A stretch of 64,000 bases of DNA from an uncultured SAR86 cluster bacterium (GCA_902520725.1 CABYPB010000007.1:1-64000), one strand, 5' to 3'; shown: positions 39,471 through 50,742, counted from the stretch's first letter. Numbers and translations: made by a program. Notes: generated from the letters alone by a model not told the origin.

Positions 39471-42129
39471 TCCAATTTGATCCAATTGCCGCCTCAGCGA
39501 TTAAAGGAATATTAAGTTCTACAGTCTTCTCCATAGTATCTTTCATCTTTTCCATAACTGAGTCTGCTTTATTTTTTGGACACTCAAAAACTAATTCATC
39601 ATGAACCTGCATTATCATTTGGACTTCTGACATCTCATTTAATAAAAGTTCATCTATATCAAGCATAGCTTTTTTAATAATATCTGCTGCTGATCCTTGA
39701 AGTGGAGCATTAATAGCAGCCCTTTCAGCAGCTTGCCTTCGCAAACCATTGGCTGCATTAATCTCATTTAGGTAAAGACGTCTCCCCATGATTGTCTCTA
39801 CAAATTTATCCTCTTTTGCTTGAGCTTTGATGTTATCCATATAGTCTCTAACGCCCGTGTATCTTGCAAAATAAGTATCTAAGTATTCTTGTGCTTCTCC
39901 TCTAGGGATGCCTAATTGTCTTGTAAGACCAAAAGCCGACATGCCATACATTAATCCAAAATTAATTGCTTTAGCACTTCTTCTTTGATCTTGGGTAACA
40001 TCATCAATTGATACACCAAAAACTTCTGCTGCAGTTGATGAGTGAACGTCAATATCATTATTAAAAGCATGAGTTAAATTTTTATCTTGTGATAAATGAG
40101 CCATTATTCTTAATTCAATTTGAGAATAATCAGCTGAAATAAGAACATTTCCCTCTTCAGGTACAAATGCTTCTCTTATTCTTCTTCCTTCAGCAGTTTT
40201 AATTGGAATATTTTGAAGATTGGGCTCTGTAGATGAAAGTCTTCCTGTTGAAGTAACAGCTTGTTGATATGAAGTATGTATTCTTTCTGTTTTTGGATTT
40301 TCTATATTTATAAGGCTGTCAGTATAAGTTGATTTCAATTTAGCCAATGTTCTATATTGCAAAATAATTTTAGGAAGTTCATATTCTTCTGAAAGTCTTT
40401 TAAGGGTATCTTCATTCGTTGAGGGCTGACCCTTTGGTGTCTTTTTAAGAACAGGTAGTCCCTGTTTTTCATACAAAATTTCAAGTAATTGTTTTGGAGA
40501 ATCAAGATTAAATTCTTCTCCAGCAATCTTATAAGCTTGAGATGAAAGATCATCTATCTTTTCACTAAGTTCATTTGAGTGATTGGCTAATTTTTTCTTA
40601 TCTATTTTTGCACCATTTTGTTCTACTCTAGAGAGAACATGAACTAGTGGGTATTCAAGATCAAGCAATAATTTTTCTTGAGTTGGCTTCTCTTTAAGCA
40701 TTGGTGCTAATACGTTGTAAAGCCTTAAAGTTATATCAGCATCTTCTGCGGCATAGTCTGAGGCTATGTCTAACTTTACTTGAGCAAAACTTATTTGTTT
40801 TGATGCTGTTCCTGTGACATCTGTATACTTAGTTGTGGTGTAATTCAAATAATACTCTGCAAGCCTATCCATCCCGTGCCGCGTTGCTGTGCTATTTAAT
40901 ACGTATGACATAAGCATAGTATCAGCCAAAAATTTTGTTAACTTAATACCATGTCTGGCAAGAATAGGTATATCAAATTTGAGGTTCTGTCCTACTGCCT
41001 TGTGTTGATTTTTTTCTATTGCTGGACCAAGAGTATCTACTAAATAAGCCAAGCTCAATTGTTTTGGGCAGCCATCGTAAGAATGTGCGATTGGTATATA
41101 ACAACCTTCATTTTCAGAAACAGAGAGAGAGATTCCAATTAGATTGGCTGATACTGTATTTACAGAGTCAGTTTCAGTATCTATTGCAAAGGCATTTGAT
41201 TTATTAATTTTATTGATCCAACTTTTTAAACTTTTATTGTCTAGCACTGTTTCGTAATTTGAATCTTTCTGGGGAACTTCCTTTTCTTGATTTCTATCTA
41301 CTGCCTTAAATTCAAGATCAGCAAATAAATTATCTAATTCTTCATCATTTGGATTAAATGCTAAAAGATCCTGAAATTTAAAACCTATATCAACATCATT
41401 TTTTAAAGATACCAATTCGACGTTTCTATCTAGATCATCAAGCGAATTTCTAAGATTGTCTCCAACAACACCCTTAATTGATTCAGCATTTTGTTTAATT
41501 GTTTTCAAATCGCCGTATTCAGCCAACCACTTTGCTGCTGTTTTTTGGCCCACCTTTGGGACTCCAGGTATGTTGTCTGATGTATCGCCTACTAATGCGA
41601 GCATGTCTCTAATTTGATTCGGCTTAACTCCAAATTTTTCAAACACACCCTCTTCATTAAAGATTTTATGCTTCATGGTATCCATCAATGTTGTATTTGG
41701 ATCCTCAACGAGCTGCATCAAATCTTTATCTAGGGATGATATAACACATTTATACTTTGCATCTTTTGCCATCTTTGCAATAGTTGCAATAACATCATCT
41801 GCCTCAACACCATCTATTTCTATTAATGGGAATCCTATAGCGCGACAAATTGATTTTACTGGAAGAAGTTGATCTCTCAACTCATCTGGCATGGGAGGTC
41901 TATTGGCTTTATATTCTGAATATATGTCACTTCTAAAAGTTTTACCCTTTGCATCAAAAACAACTATTATAGAAGAGCCTTCACTGTCTTTTTTTAAATT
42001 CATAAGCATGTTTGTAACACCTTTAACTGCTCCTGTAGGCTGACCGGAGGAAGTGCTCAGAGGAGGCATAGCATGATAAGCTCTATAGAGATAAGAGGAG
42101 CCGTCTATTACAAAAATTCTGTCTTTCAT
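39457..42129 (-). CDS. polA: DNA polymerase I
   Basis: 890 aa; FEN domain, 3'-5' exonuclease-like region, DYSQIELRIMAHLS, RRSAKAINFGLMYGMS, QVHDELVFE. Confidence 0.97.
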   Translation of the reverse strand: MKDRIFVIDGSSYLYRAYHAMPPLSTSSGQPTGAVKGVTNMLMNLKKDSEGSSIIVVFDAKGKTFRSDIYSEYKANRPPMPDELRDQLLPVKSICRAIGFPLIEIDGVEADDVIATIAKMAKDAKYKCVISSLDKDLMQLVEDPNTTLMDTMKHKIFNEEGVFEKFGVKPNQIRDMLALVGDTSDNIPGVPKVGQKTAAKWLAEYGDLKTIKQNAESIKGVVGDNLRNSLDDLDRNVELVSLKNDVDIGFKFQDLLAFNPNDEELDNLFADLEFKAVDRNQEKEVPQKDSNYETVLDNKSLKSWINKINKSNAFAIDTETDSVNTVSANLIGISLSVSENEGCYIPIAHSYDGCPKQLSLAYLVDTLGPAIEKNQHKAVGQNLKFDIPILARHGIKLTKFLADTMLMSYVLNSTATRHGMDRLAEYYLNYTTTKYTDVTGTASKQISFAQVKLDIASDYAAEDADITLRLYNVLAPMLKEKPTQEKLLLDLEYPLVHVLSRVEQNGAKIDKKKLANHSNELSEKIDDLSSQAYKIAGEEFNLDSPKQLLEILYEKQGLPVLKKTPKGQPSTNEDTLKRLSEEYELPKIILQYRTLAKLKSTYTDSLINIENPKTERIHTSYQQAVTSTGRLSSTEPNLQNIPIKTAEGRRIREAFVPEEGNVLISADYSQIELRIMAHLSQDKNLTHAFNNDIDVHSSTAAEVFGVSIDDVTQDQRRSAKAINFGLMYGMSAFGLTRQLGIPRGEAQEYLDTYFARYTGVRDYMDNIKAQAKEDKFVETIMGRRLYLNEINAANGLRRQAAERAAINAPLQGSAADIIKKAMLDIDELLLNEMSEVQMIMQVHDELVFECPKNKADSVMEKMKDTMEKTVELNIPLIAEAAIGSNWNEAH

Positions 42130-42192
42130 GATTAAGTTTTATATGATGTATTATGACTCTTGTTTTTCTATAATGGAAAAAATTAAATAAAA

Positions 42193-42696
42193 ATGTACAA
42201 AATATTAACCCTTATTAAAAATATTTTTCAGAATCATTTTGAGTTATCTGTTGTAGCTTCATCAACATTTATTGTATTGATGGCTATTATGATGGATTGG
42301 GTATTTTTTCTTCAAGCTTGCCCTCTTTGCATATTAACAAGATATGTATTTGTTTTGTTGGCTTTGACTGCTCTTATTTCAATGGCCGTAAGGAACAAGA
42401 TTTTTGGTCGTCTTTTGATAGCAGCCTCTTCAAGCATTGGACTAATGGTTACATCAAGACAGATCTACATTCAAAGCATGTCTTTGGAAGACATATCTCA
42501 ACTATCAGGTTGTAGCATGCCTTTCCATACTCAAGTTGACTATTTTGGAATATTAGAAGCTGTTAATAGGACTCTTGCTGGAGGCCCAAGCTGCGCTGAA
42601 GATGGATGGAGGTTTATATTTAATTTTGCCGAATGGGGTTTTTTATTTTTTCTTGTATACTTAATTTCCACAATTCTTAGGCTAAGAAATACTTAA
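42193..42696 (+). CDS. dsbB: disulfide bond formation protein DsbB
   Basis: QACPLCILTRYVF, GPSCAEDGW; 4 TM. Confidence 0.93.
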   Translation: MYKILTLIKNIFQNHFELSVVASSTFIVLMAIMMDWVFFLQACPLCILTRYVFVLLALTALISMAVRNKIFGRLLIAASSSIGLMVTSRQIYIQSMSLEDISQLSGCSMPFHTQVDYFGILEAVNRTLAGGPSCAEDGWRFIFNFAEWGFLFFLVYLISTILRLRNT

Positions 42697-42770
42697 TATC
42701 CTTATTTTTGTAGCAAAACTACAGATATATACGCCTGTGAAAGCCTTAAATAAGGGGTTTTTATGTTTTA

Positions 42771-42799
42771 TTGACTTAATACAGCTGTTCGATTTAAAT
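42771..42799 (+). promoter_or_regulatory. candidate pckA promoter TTGACT-N17-TTAAAT
   Basis: -35 at 42771-42776, -10 at 42794-42799. Confidence 0.4.
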
Positions 42800-42825
42800 T
42801 TACTACATAGTTACTTTATAAACAG

Positions 42826-42908
42826 CTAACAAAGCATATATTATAGGTACATAATTATCTCCTCTACATATATAATTATTCCCCCCAAGTACCTATAATA
42901 TTTGTTAG
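42826..42908 (+). promoter_or_regulatory. large imperfect inverted repeat / leader hairpin upstream of pckA
   Basis: CTAACAAA(GCATA)TATTATAGGTAC ... GTACCTATAATATTTGTTAG, 8+12 bp arms, inner ATAATTAT pair, C6 tract. Confidence 0.7.
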
Positions 42909-42915
42909 TTTAAAT

Positions 42916-44469
42916 ATGAATAATCAATCTGAATTTCCACGTGCAATGGATTTAACAACCGAAGAGTTGATTCAAGCTGCTGTTGAAAATAATGAGGGTG
43001 TGATTGCAAGCAATGGTGCCTTTTCTACAAGTACTGGTGAAAGAACTGGCAGAAGTCCAAACGACAGGTTTATCGTCAAAGAATCTCAAACAGCTGACCT
43101 AATAGATTGGGGTGAAGTCAATAAGCCATTTGATGAAGAAAATTTTGATTTATTGTGGAGTAAGGTAAAGTCATATACTTCTGAAAAAAATAGTTATATT
43201 TCAAGGGTTCATGTTGGATCACATGATGATCATTACCTTCCTGTTCAAGTTACAACTGAAACAGCATGGCATTCACTTTTTGCAAGACTAATTTTTGTAT
43301 GCACTAATGAATACAATCCTAGCAATAAAAAAGAATGGGAAATTATTAGCGCTGCTAACTTTAAATGTGATCCTGAAACTGATGGAACAAATTCTGATAG
43401 TTGTGTAGTTATTAATTTTGCACAAAGAAAAGTCATTATTGCTGGAATGAAGTACGCCGGCGAGTTAAAAAAATCTATGTTCTCAGTTCAAAATTTTTTA
43501 CTTCCTGAAAAGGGAGTTTTGCCTATGCACTGCTCTGCAAATGTTAATGCGAAAGGTGATGTTGCTCTATTCTTTGGTCTATCAGGAACAGGAAAAACTA
43601 CATTGTCTGCTGATCCACAATGCTCATTAATTGGTGATGATGAGCACGGATGGAGTCCTGGAGCTGTCTTTAATTTTGAAGGTGGTTGTTATGCTAAAAC
43701 TATAGACCTTACAGAAGAAAATGAACCTGTTATTTATAAAGCTATTAAACATGGTAGTGTAATAGAAAATGTATTTCTTAATGATTCGAACGAGCCTGAT
43801 TATTCAAATACTTCTCTTTCACAGAATGGGAGATGCTGCTATCCAAGGTCGCATATTGAAGCAGCTGTAAAAGAAAATGCAGCTGGAGAGCCAAAAACAG
43901 TTATCTTCTTAACATGTGACCTTACTGGTTTAATACCACCTGTATCTATACTCTCTAAAGAAAGCGCTGCTTATCATTTTTTAAGTGGGTATACCGCCAA
44001 AGTTGGTTCTACTGAAATGGGCTCAGGGTCTGATATTGAATCTACTTTCTCTACATGTTTTGGTGCGCCCTTTTTCCCGAGACCGGCTGGAGTATATGCA
44101 GACTTACTTATGAAGAGGGTTGAAGATTTTGGTGCTAAAGTTTATCTAGTTAATACAGGCTGGACAGGTGGTCCATACGGTATTGGGTCTAGGTTTAAGA
44201 TTCCGACTACACGAAGAATTGTTAATGCAATTCAAGATGGTGAGCTAGATAATGTAAGCACCCAAACTATTCCTGGATTAAATTTAGATGTTCCTATTGA
44301 AGTCAAAGGTGTTGACTCAAATTTACTTAATCCTATAAATACATGGGAAGATAAAGAACAATATAATAAATATCTAAGCGAACTAATTACAAAATTCCAA
44401 ACAAACTTCAAAAAATTTGATGTTAAACCTGAAATCGTTAAAGCTGGTCCAGGGTTTAATGACGAATGA
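42916..44469 (+). CDS. pckA: phosphoenolpyruvate carboxykinase (ATP)
   Basis: [40 protein letters not shown]. Confidence 0.97.
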   Translation: MNNQSEFPRAMDLTTEELIQAAVENNEGVIASNGAFSTSTGERTGRSPNDRFIVKESQTADLIDWGEVNKPFDEENFDLLWSKVKSYTSEKNSYISRVHVGSHDDHYLPVQVTTETAWHSLFARLIFVCTNEYNPSNKKEWEIISAANFKCDPETDGTNSDSCVVINFAQRKVIIAGMKYAGELKKSMFSVQNFLLPEKGVLPMHCSANVNAKGDVALFFGLSGTGKTTLSADPQCSLIGDDEHGWSPGAVFNFEGGCYAKTIDLTEENEPVIYKAIKHGSVIENVFLNDSNEPDYSNTSLSQNGRCCYPRSHIEAAVKENAAGEPKTVIFLTCDLTGLIPPVSILSKESAAYHFLSGYTAKVGSTEMGSGSDIESTFSTCFGAPFFPRPAGVYADLLMKRVEDFGAKVYLVNTGWTGGPYGIGSRFKIPTTRRIVNAIQDGELDNVSTQTIPGLNLDVPIEVKGVDSNLLNPINTWEDKEQYNKYLSELITKFQTNFKKFDVKPEIVKAGPGFNDE

Positions 44470-45976
44470 TTCTTTAAAAAGTAGACTTAGCGAATTAAAA
44501 GGCAATGGCTTTTTTAAAGACCTTGTTATTAAAAGAGGAATTGAAAAAGAATTTTTTAGAGTTAATTCTGAGGGTTTTATTTCTAAAAAAGCTCATCCTA
44601 AGTCTTTAGGGTCTGCATTAAAAAATAAATATATAACTACTGATTTTGCGGAGGCACAAGTTGAACTTGTAACGCCAACCTTTGAGAATATTGATGATCT
44701 ATATGAATTCCTTCACTCACTCCATATCTTTGTTGCACAAAATATAGATAAAGATGAGATGCTGTGGCCTTATTCAATGCCACCAAAAATAAAAGACGAG
44801 TCTGAAATCAACTTAGGTTATTACCATCAATCAGGAATTGGTTTATTAAAGCATGTTTATAGAAGAGGGTTAAAAGTTAGATATGGTGCAACTATGCAGT
44901 GTGTGTCTGGTATGCATTACAATTTTTCTATAAAACAAAACTCTTTTCTTGCCTTAATTAATTCATCTGATCAAAAAGATATCAATGAAATCTATTTGGG
45001 CTTAGTAAGAAATTTTAAGAGGATTTATTGGTATGTATTGGCTGAATTTGGTCAAACAAATGTTGTCGATAAATCATTTGTAAATAATAGAGATCATAAT
45101 CTTAAAAGTTTAAATGAAAATGATATGTATCTTGAGAATGCAACTTCTTTAAGAATGAGTGAAATAGGATACCAAAGCAAAGCTCAGAAAGGCCTAGATA
45201 TTAAATATAACTCGTTAAATAGTTTTCTGGAAAAAATTAAGTCTGCCATCACAGTGCCATATGAAGAATTCAAAAATAAAAACTTGCAAGACTCTAACGG
45301 AGAATATCATCAGATTTCTGATGGTGTAATTCAAATTGAAAATGAATACTATGACTCGATCAGGCCCAAAAGGTCTGCATCTAATGATATGAGACCATAT
45401 GACTTATTAAAAAATTTTGGTATTGAATATCTTGAAATAAGAGGGGTCGACATCTCTCCCGCTGATATAAATGGAATGTCTAAGCACCACATAAGATTTC
45501 TTGACTTAATTCTTATATATTGCCTGGTATCGCCTAGTCCAAAAATTACACATGACGAGAAAAAGATTATAGATTCAAATGATAATATTTCGATCTATAA
45601 CGGAAGGAGTAATAAAGCCAATATAGTTATGGATGGGCAGGAGATTAATATAATATTAGCAAAGGAAAAAATCTTAGATAATATAAGAAGTATTGCTGAT
45701 GTTATGAATGAAAGTGATTTGTTTCATCAAGCAATTAATCATGTAACAGAATCACCAAAAGGCGAACTACCTAAAGAGTCATTTCATGAAGATGGAATTG
45801 AGCTTGCTAAAAAAAATCTTGCAATACTGAAATCTTCTAAAGGAAGAAATATTGATAGTATTAAAAAAGAGGTAGTACTATCATTAAAAGAATTAGAAAA
45901 TATGTCTAAAAATTCAATTGATGAAATGAATGAATTTGTTAAAAATTATAATTTAGATCTTTGGGGGGAGCTATGA
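44459..45976 (+). CDS. gshA: glutamate--cysteine ligase
   Basis: [39 protein letters not shown]; start trimmed to MTNDSL overlapping pckA. Confidence 0.94.
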   Translation: MTNDSLKSRLSELKGNGFFKDLVIKRGIEKEFFRVNSEGFISKKAHPKSLGSALKNKYITTDFAEAQVELVTPTFENIDDLYEFLHSLHIFVAQNIDKDEMLWPYSMPPKIKDESEINLGYYHQSGIGLLKHVYRRGLKVRYGATMQCVSGMHYNFSIKQNSFLALINSSDQKDINEIYLGLVRNFKRIYWYVLAEFGQTNVVDKSFVNNRDHNLKSLNENDMYLENATSLRMSEIGYQSKAQKGLDIKYNSLNSFLEKIKSAITVPYEEFKNKNLQDSNGEYHQISDGVIQIENEYYDSIRPKRSASNDMRPYDLLKNFGIEYLEIRGVDISPADINGMSKHHIRFLDLILIYCLVSPSPKITHDEKKIIDSNDNISIYNGRSNKANIVMDGQEINIILAKEKILDNIRSIADVMNESDLFHQAINHVTESPKGELPKESFHEDGIELAKKNLAILKSSKGRNIDSIKKEVVLSLKELENMSKNSIDEMNEFVKNYNLDLWGEL

Positions 45977-46971
45977 AAACATTACAGTGCGTTGAGCTTG
46001 GAATGCCAGATAAATTACAAATTAATGAGGTGCCTGAGCCTGAAGTGATTCCAGAGCATGTTTTAATTGAGAATAAGGCGGCAAGTGTTAATTTTCCTGA
46101 CGTTCTAATGATTCAAGGTTTATATCAGTTCCAACCTGAACTACCTTTTACTCCAGGGGGCGAGTCTGCTGGAATAGTTTCTGCTGTTGGTGAGGGGGTC
46201 GAAAATATTTCTGTTGGAGATAGGGTCTTTGCAATGACTGGTATGGGAGCTTTTTCTGAAAAAATTTTAGCTCATCATAGCTCTGTTGTGAAAATTCCTG
46301 AAAATATGGGTTTTGAAACAGCGGCCGCCCTTCCAATGACTTATGGAACCTCTTTATATGCTCTTAAGCAAAGAGCTGAACTTAAAGAAAAAGAGACGCT
46401 TTTAGTTCTTGGAGCAGCAGGAGGTGTTGGTCTTGCCACAGTTGAACTTGGTAAGGCAATGGGTGCAAAAGTGATAGCAGCTGCTTCAACTCAAGAAAAA
46501 GTAGATTTATGTAAACAACACGGAGCTGATGAAGGTTTTATATACCCAACTGGAAAACTTGATAGAGATCAGCAAAAAGAACTTTCATCGAAAATTAAAG
46601 AGTTAACTGGAGGTATGGGAGCTAATGTTGTTTATGATCCTGTTGGAGATTCTTACTCAGAGCCCTGCATTAGAGCAACAGCTTGGGATGGAAGATATTT
46701 AGTTATTGGCTTCGCTGCTGGGGAAATTCCTAAGATACCAATTAATCTTGCTCTATTAAAGGGTATGAAAATAGTTGGAGTATTTTGGGGTGCCTGGGTT
46801 GGTATGTTTCCTCAAGAAAATAAGAAAAATTTTGAAGAGCTTTTTCAGCTACATTCTGATGGAAAAATTAATCCAGAGGTTTCTGATTCCTTCTCATTAG
46901 ATGATGGAGCTCTTGCTATAGCACATCTGAAAGATAGAAAGGCTAAAGGCAAAGTGATTATTAAAATATAA
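45973..46971 (+). CDS. NADPH:quinone oxidoreductase family (MDR superfamily)
   Basis: LGAAGGVGLATVELGKAMGAKVIAAAS; start at MKTLQ with ATGA overlap. Confidence 0.9.
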   Translation: MKTLQCVELGMPDKLQINEVPEPEVIPEHVLIENKAASVNFPDVLMIQGLYQFQPELPFTPGGESAGIVSAVGEGVENISVGDRVFAMTGMGAFSEKILAHHSSVVKIPENMGFETAAALPMTYGTSLYALKQRAELKEKETLLVLGAAGGVGLATVELGKAMGAKVIAAASTQEKVDLCKQHGADEGFIYPTGKLDRDQQKELSSKIKELTGGMGANVVYDPVGDSYSEPCIRATAWDGRYLVIGFAAGEIPKIPINLALLKGMKIVGVFWGAWVGMFPQENKKNFEELFQLHSDGKINPEVSDSFSLDDGALAIAHLKDRKAKGKVIIKI

Positions 46972-46993
46972 AAAGCTTATATTTAGATGGGCA

Positions 46994-47629
46994 TTAATCT
47001 TGAGTTACAGATTGATAAGTTAGAGACAGTCTTGAAATATCGAAAGGCGGTCTAAACACACCAGCAAATTCTCCATTAGGATTCAGTAAGATAATGTTAT
47101 TAACATGATTGTCTAAATGTGAATGATCCATTGAATCACTGCCAGGCATCACATTGTTAACAGAAAGTTGGGTTGCAAGGCTTATAAGCATTGGTCTAAT
47201 GTTTGAAACTCCGATAAATGCTTCATCAAAACCTTTTGCATATTTATTAATATCTTCGGGAGTATCTCTTTCTGGATCAATAGAAACTAAGACCCATTGC
47301 TTATCATCAAGAGGATAGTCCTTTTCTCGTAAAACCTTAATTAGTTTAGAAATTTGATACATGGTTGTCGGACATTCATCTGGACATCTTGTAAATCCAA
47401 AATACATCAAGGTCCACTTATTATTTAAATTGGATTTATTAAATTCTTTTCCATTGGACGAATAAAAACTAAAATCAGAAATTTCTTTAGGGGTTTCAAA
47501 TAAAAATAAGCCATTGATTAAAAGCTCATTTGCACTAAGGACTCTTGGTTTGGTTAATTTGTTAATGAATAAAGTCAGAACTACAAATATAAACAATGCA
47601 ATTAATAAGATATTTCTCTTTATGGTCAT
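46994..47629 (-). CDS. SCO1/SenC family copper chaperone
   Basis: YFGFTRCPDECPTTMYQ, VSIDPERDTPE. Confidence 0.93.
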   Translation of the reverse strand: MTIKRNILLIALFIFVVLTLFINKLTKPRVLSANELLINGLFLFETPKEISDFSFYSSNGKEFNKSNLNNKWTLMYFGFTRCPDECPTTMYQISKLIKVLREKDYPLDDKQWVLVSIDPERDTPEDINKYAKGFDEAFIGVSNIRPMLISLATQLSVNNVMPGSDSMDHSHLDNHVNNIILLNPNGEFAGVFRPPFDISRLSLTYQSVTQD

Positions 47630-48543
47630 TAGCTTGAAATTAAAAAATGATCAATTAATAAAGCGAGAAAGATTAAAAAGATATAGTAAATTGAAAACTG
47701 AAAAGTTTTCATTGCGTCTTCGTCATCATTGCTGAAATAAAGATTAATAGAATAGTAAAGAAAAATAGTGCTAAGAATTAATGCAGAGTATAAATATATT
47801 TCGCCTGACATCAAAACTACATATGGAAGCATGCTAACAATAAATAAAATAATCGTATATAAAACTATTTGTAGCTTAGTAAAAATTACTCCATGAGTTA
47901 CTGGCAACATGGGTATAGACTCTTTCGCATACTCATCTTTGCGATATATTGCTAGTGCCCAAAAGTGAGGAGGCGTCCATACGAAAATAATCAACACCAA
48001 TAATAAAGCATATGGATCTATGGTATTTGAAATAGATGACCACCCAAGCAGTGGAGGTGCTGCTCCGGCTAGACCACCAATTACAATATTTTGAGGAGTA
48101 GCTCTTTTTAAATAAACTGTATATATAAAGGCGTAACCAACCAAAGAGGCTAAAGTAAGTATCATTGTAAGAGTGTTTACGTATAGATATAAAATTAAGG
48201 CACCCAATATACCTATAATTAAAGCGAATACTGAAGCATGAGTTGGAGATAACTCTCCTTGGGGAAGAGGCCTTTGATCAGTTCTTGTCATAGAGGCGTC
48301 TGTATTTCTATCAATGACCTGATTAACCGCTGCAGCCGATGCAGCGCAACATGCTATGCCTGTTAATGAAACAAATAAGTATCCAAATGATCTTACAGAT
48401 TCTTCTGCTAGGAGCATTCCAACAAAAGCACATATGAGCATCATATAAACTACATTAGGTTTACAAAGCTCGTAATAACTTCTTAAAAGTGTCACTTTTT
48501 CCAAGCCAAATAATTGACTGTAAAGGTTGCTAAGAGTAGACAT
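47629..48543 (-). CDS. ctaB: protoheme IX farnesyltransferase
   Basis: NQVIDRNTDASMTRTDQRPLPQGELSP prenyltransferase motif. Confidence 0.95.
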   Translation of the reverse strand: MSTLSNLYSQLFGLEKVTLLRSYYELCKPNVVYMMLICAFVGMLLAEESVRSFGYLFVSLTGIACCAASAAAVNQVIDRNTDASMTRTDQRPLPQGELSPTHASVFALIIGILGALILYLYVNTLTMILTLASLVGYAFIYTVYLKRATPQNIVIGGLAGAAPPLLGWSSISNTIDPYALLLVLIIFVWTPPHFWALAIYRKDEYAKESIPMLPVTHGVIFTKLQIVLYTIILFIVSMLPYVVLMSGEIYLYSALILSTIFLYYSINLYFSNDDEDAMKTFQFSIYYIFLIFLALLIDHFLISS

Positions 48544-49466
48544 GCTGCAACTAAATTATGTGATATTGCCACGTAAAGGGGTAGCACATAAACAACATTT
48601 ATTATTCCTAAAGTAATTTGTGTTAGTAGCAATATTCCCAGGGTTGAAGCCAGCGGCGCCGCATCAGAAAACCATAGTCTTGACATAAGTATTAGAAATA
48701 TAAACGTTACTAATATTGCGGAAATACGATGAGTGTAATGAATCGCAACTCTTGCTGGGTTATCTAGCAGCCCATACAGGTAGTTGGGTCCAACTTCTTG
48801 ATTTAAATTAAAACCATTTTTAAAATCCATCTCAGGAAAGTAGCTGCCCTGACATGTTGGAAAGTCTGCACATGCTAATGAGGCATAGTTGGTACTTGTC
48901 CAAACTCCTAAAAAAATTTGAAAAATTAAAATCACAAAGGCAATTGCTGATATAAATCTTAGATTTGAAATATTTATTTGATTAAATATCTCAAAATTTC
49001 TTGATTTTAGAAATATAAAGTAAAGAAGGGTAAGGGTGGCAAATCCACCAAAAAGGTGTGTGGTTACTATAATAGGTAAAAGGTTGAGGCTTACTGTTAA
49101 ATACCCAAATAATCCTTGACAGCATATTAAAATTAAAAGAAATAACGACCATCTTTTAATTGATTTGTTGTCTGTTCTGCTAAACGAAAGATACACGAGT
49201 AAAATTGCAACTAATCCAAGTGCCGCAGCAAAAAGCCTATGGACCTGTTCTGGTATTGCTTTGTTAATATCGTATGGAAACATTGGAAATCTGCTTTCAG
49301 CTAAGGCTATTTCAACTTCATCATTTGGCCAAAAAACAAAGCCATAACATCCCGGCCAATCCGGGCATCCCAGTCCAGCATCAACTAGCCTTGTCCAGGC
49401 TCCTAAAGCTATGACAACAAAAGCCATACAAATTCCAATAAATGATAAGTTTCTAATATAGTTCAT
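48492..49466 (-). CDS. ctaA: heme A synthase
   Basis: LGAWTRLVDAGLGCPDWPGCYG, EQVHRLFAA, HYTHRISA. Confidence 0.94.
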   Translation of the reverse strand: MNYIRNLSFIGICMAFVVIALGAWTRLVDAGLGCPDWPGCYGFVFWPNDEVEIALAESRFPMFPYDINKAIPEQVHRLFAAALGLVAILLVYLSFSRTDNKSIKRWSLFLLILICCQGLFGYLTVSLNLLPIIVTTHLFGGFATLTLLYFIFLKSRNFEIFNQINISNLRFISAIAFVILIFQIFLGVWTSTNYASLACADFPTCQGSYFPEMDFKNGFNLNQEVGPNYLYGLLDNPARVAIHYTHRISAILVTFIFLILMSRLWFSDAAPLASTLGILLLTQITLGIINVVYVLPLYVAISHNLVAACLLLATFTVNYLAWKK

Positions 49467-50017
49467 TAAATAAGCACCTTTAAGTCTTTAAGAATTAGTT
49501 TTGGATCTGTATTCGAGCTGAAATACATAACCGCCCTGCCATATGGATCTATTACAAAAATAGGATTTTCTTCGTTTAGATTTATTTTAGAATTTCTTTG
49601 CAAGACATTTAGTAAAACACCATTTTTATCTTCGATTAGTGTTTGTCTTGGATATTGAGCCATGATGTTGCTTAAATCATTTTCTAATAATTTATTTGAA
49701 TAAAAGACTACTCTCTTAAGTTTATTGATATCTCTATTCAAGGCGACATTAAGTTGTCGCATTAAATAAATTGACTCTGTGCTTTTTTCAATATCTGTAA
49801 CGTAAACAGAGAGAACCCATTTCCCATCATCAAAATTTATTAAATCTTGTTCTCCTCTGCTATCTTTGAATTGATTAAAATTAAAATAGCTTTTGAAAAA
49901 CTCCCCATTATTTTTAGTTCCCTCAGGTGACATCCCTGTCGTAAAATACAAAGTTGAGAAAACTACTACCAAGATTGGTGTTAAGAGGATTGATGCTAAA
50001 AAGAACTTACTTCTCAT
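49466..50017 (-). CDS. oxidase-cluster single-TM protein with thioredoxin-like features, no CxxC
   Basis: Position between ctaA and SURF1; DGKWVLSVYV...NPIFVIDPYGRAVMYFSS. Confidence 0.65.
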   Translation of the reverse strand: MRSKFFLASILLTPILVVVFSTLYFTTGMSPEGTKNNGEFFKSYFNFNQFKDSRGEQDLINFDDGKWVLSVYVTDIEKSTESIYLMRQLNVALNRDINKLKRVVFYSNKLLENDLSNIMAQYPRQTLIEDKNGVLLNVLQRNSKINLNEENPIFVIDPYGRAVMYFSSNTDPKLILKDLKVLI

Positions 50018-50708
50018 TTTTTTTATATCCGTACCAAATAAACATTAAACATAATACTAAAAACATAGAAAACCATTGAGCTGCATAGCCAAAATGCTTT
50101 GATGGCATCATATTAGTGGGAACAATTTTAATATATTCTAGACTATTTTTAAGCAATGGGTCTGCCATTAGTATTAGTTTATACATTGTCTCATCATATT
50201 CTTTCAAAAGTATGTCGGGATTCTTAGTCTGAGAAATTTTTGGCCATGTTTTTGTAACTAGGTCTTCTGATAAAACTAAACCAAGCTCTGGTGATTCTAA
50301 AATTCCGCTAACAACAACTGTCTCATCTCGAAGGTTTATGTTAGGGATGCTTTCTCTAGATCTTTCCCTTTTTATCCATCCTCTATCAACTAATATTTTT
50401 TTCTCTGAATTTTTTATCTTGAGGGGGGTTAAAACCTTAAAACCTGAGATGCCTCTGTGAATAACATTATCGATTAAAATTTGTTTTGAGCTATCCCACT
50501 TTCCTTCGACAACAACTCTATCCCATTTTTTTGAATCAATTTTTAAATACGATGGTTCTTTTGTAAGGTTGTTATTAAATTCTTCTATAATAATTTTCTT
50601 AGCTTGTCCTCTTTCAATTTGCCAGAGCCCCAAAAAGAAAAACAAAGATGCAAAAAAAACAAAAAAAACTGTAATTCTTTTGCCAGGTTTAAATTTATTT
50701 CTTTTCAT
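50007..50708 (-). CDS. SURF1 family cytochrome oxidase assembly protein
   Basis: FFLGLWQIERGQAKK, ILVDRGWIKRE, FGYAAQWFSM. Confidence 0.93.
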   Translation of the reverse strand: MKRNKFKPGKRITVFFVFFASLFFFLGLWQIERGQAKKIIIEEFNNNLTKEPSYLKIDSKKWDRVVVEGKWDSSKQILIDNVIHRGISGFKVLTPLKIKNSEKKILVDRGWIKRERSRESIPNINLRDETVVVSGILESPELGLVLSEDLVTKTWPKISQTKNPDILLKEYDETMYKLILMADPLLKNSLEYIKIVPTNMMPSKHFGYAAQWFSMFLVLCLMFIWYGYKKNEK

Positions 50709-50742
50709 ATCTGTTAAAGTATATATGTTTTAAAATTCAACT

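Noticed and set aside
42741-42764. CCTTAAATAAGG followed by a T-run after dsbB, considered as terminator
   Set aside because: Stem only 4 bp with a 4-nt loop; too weak to claim.
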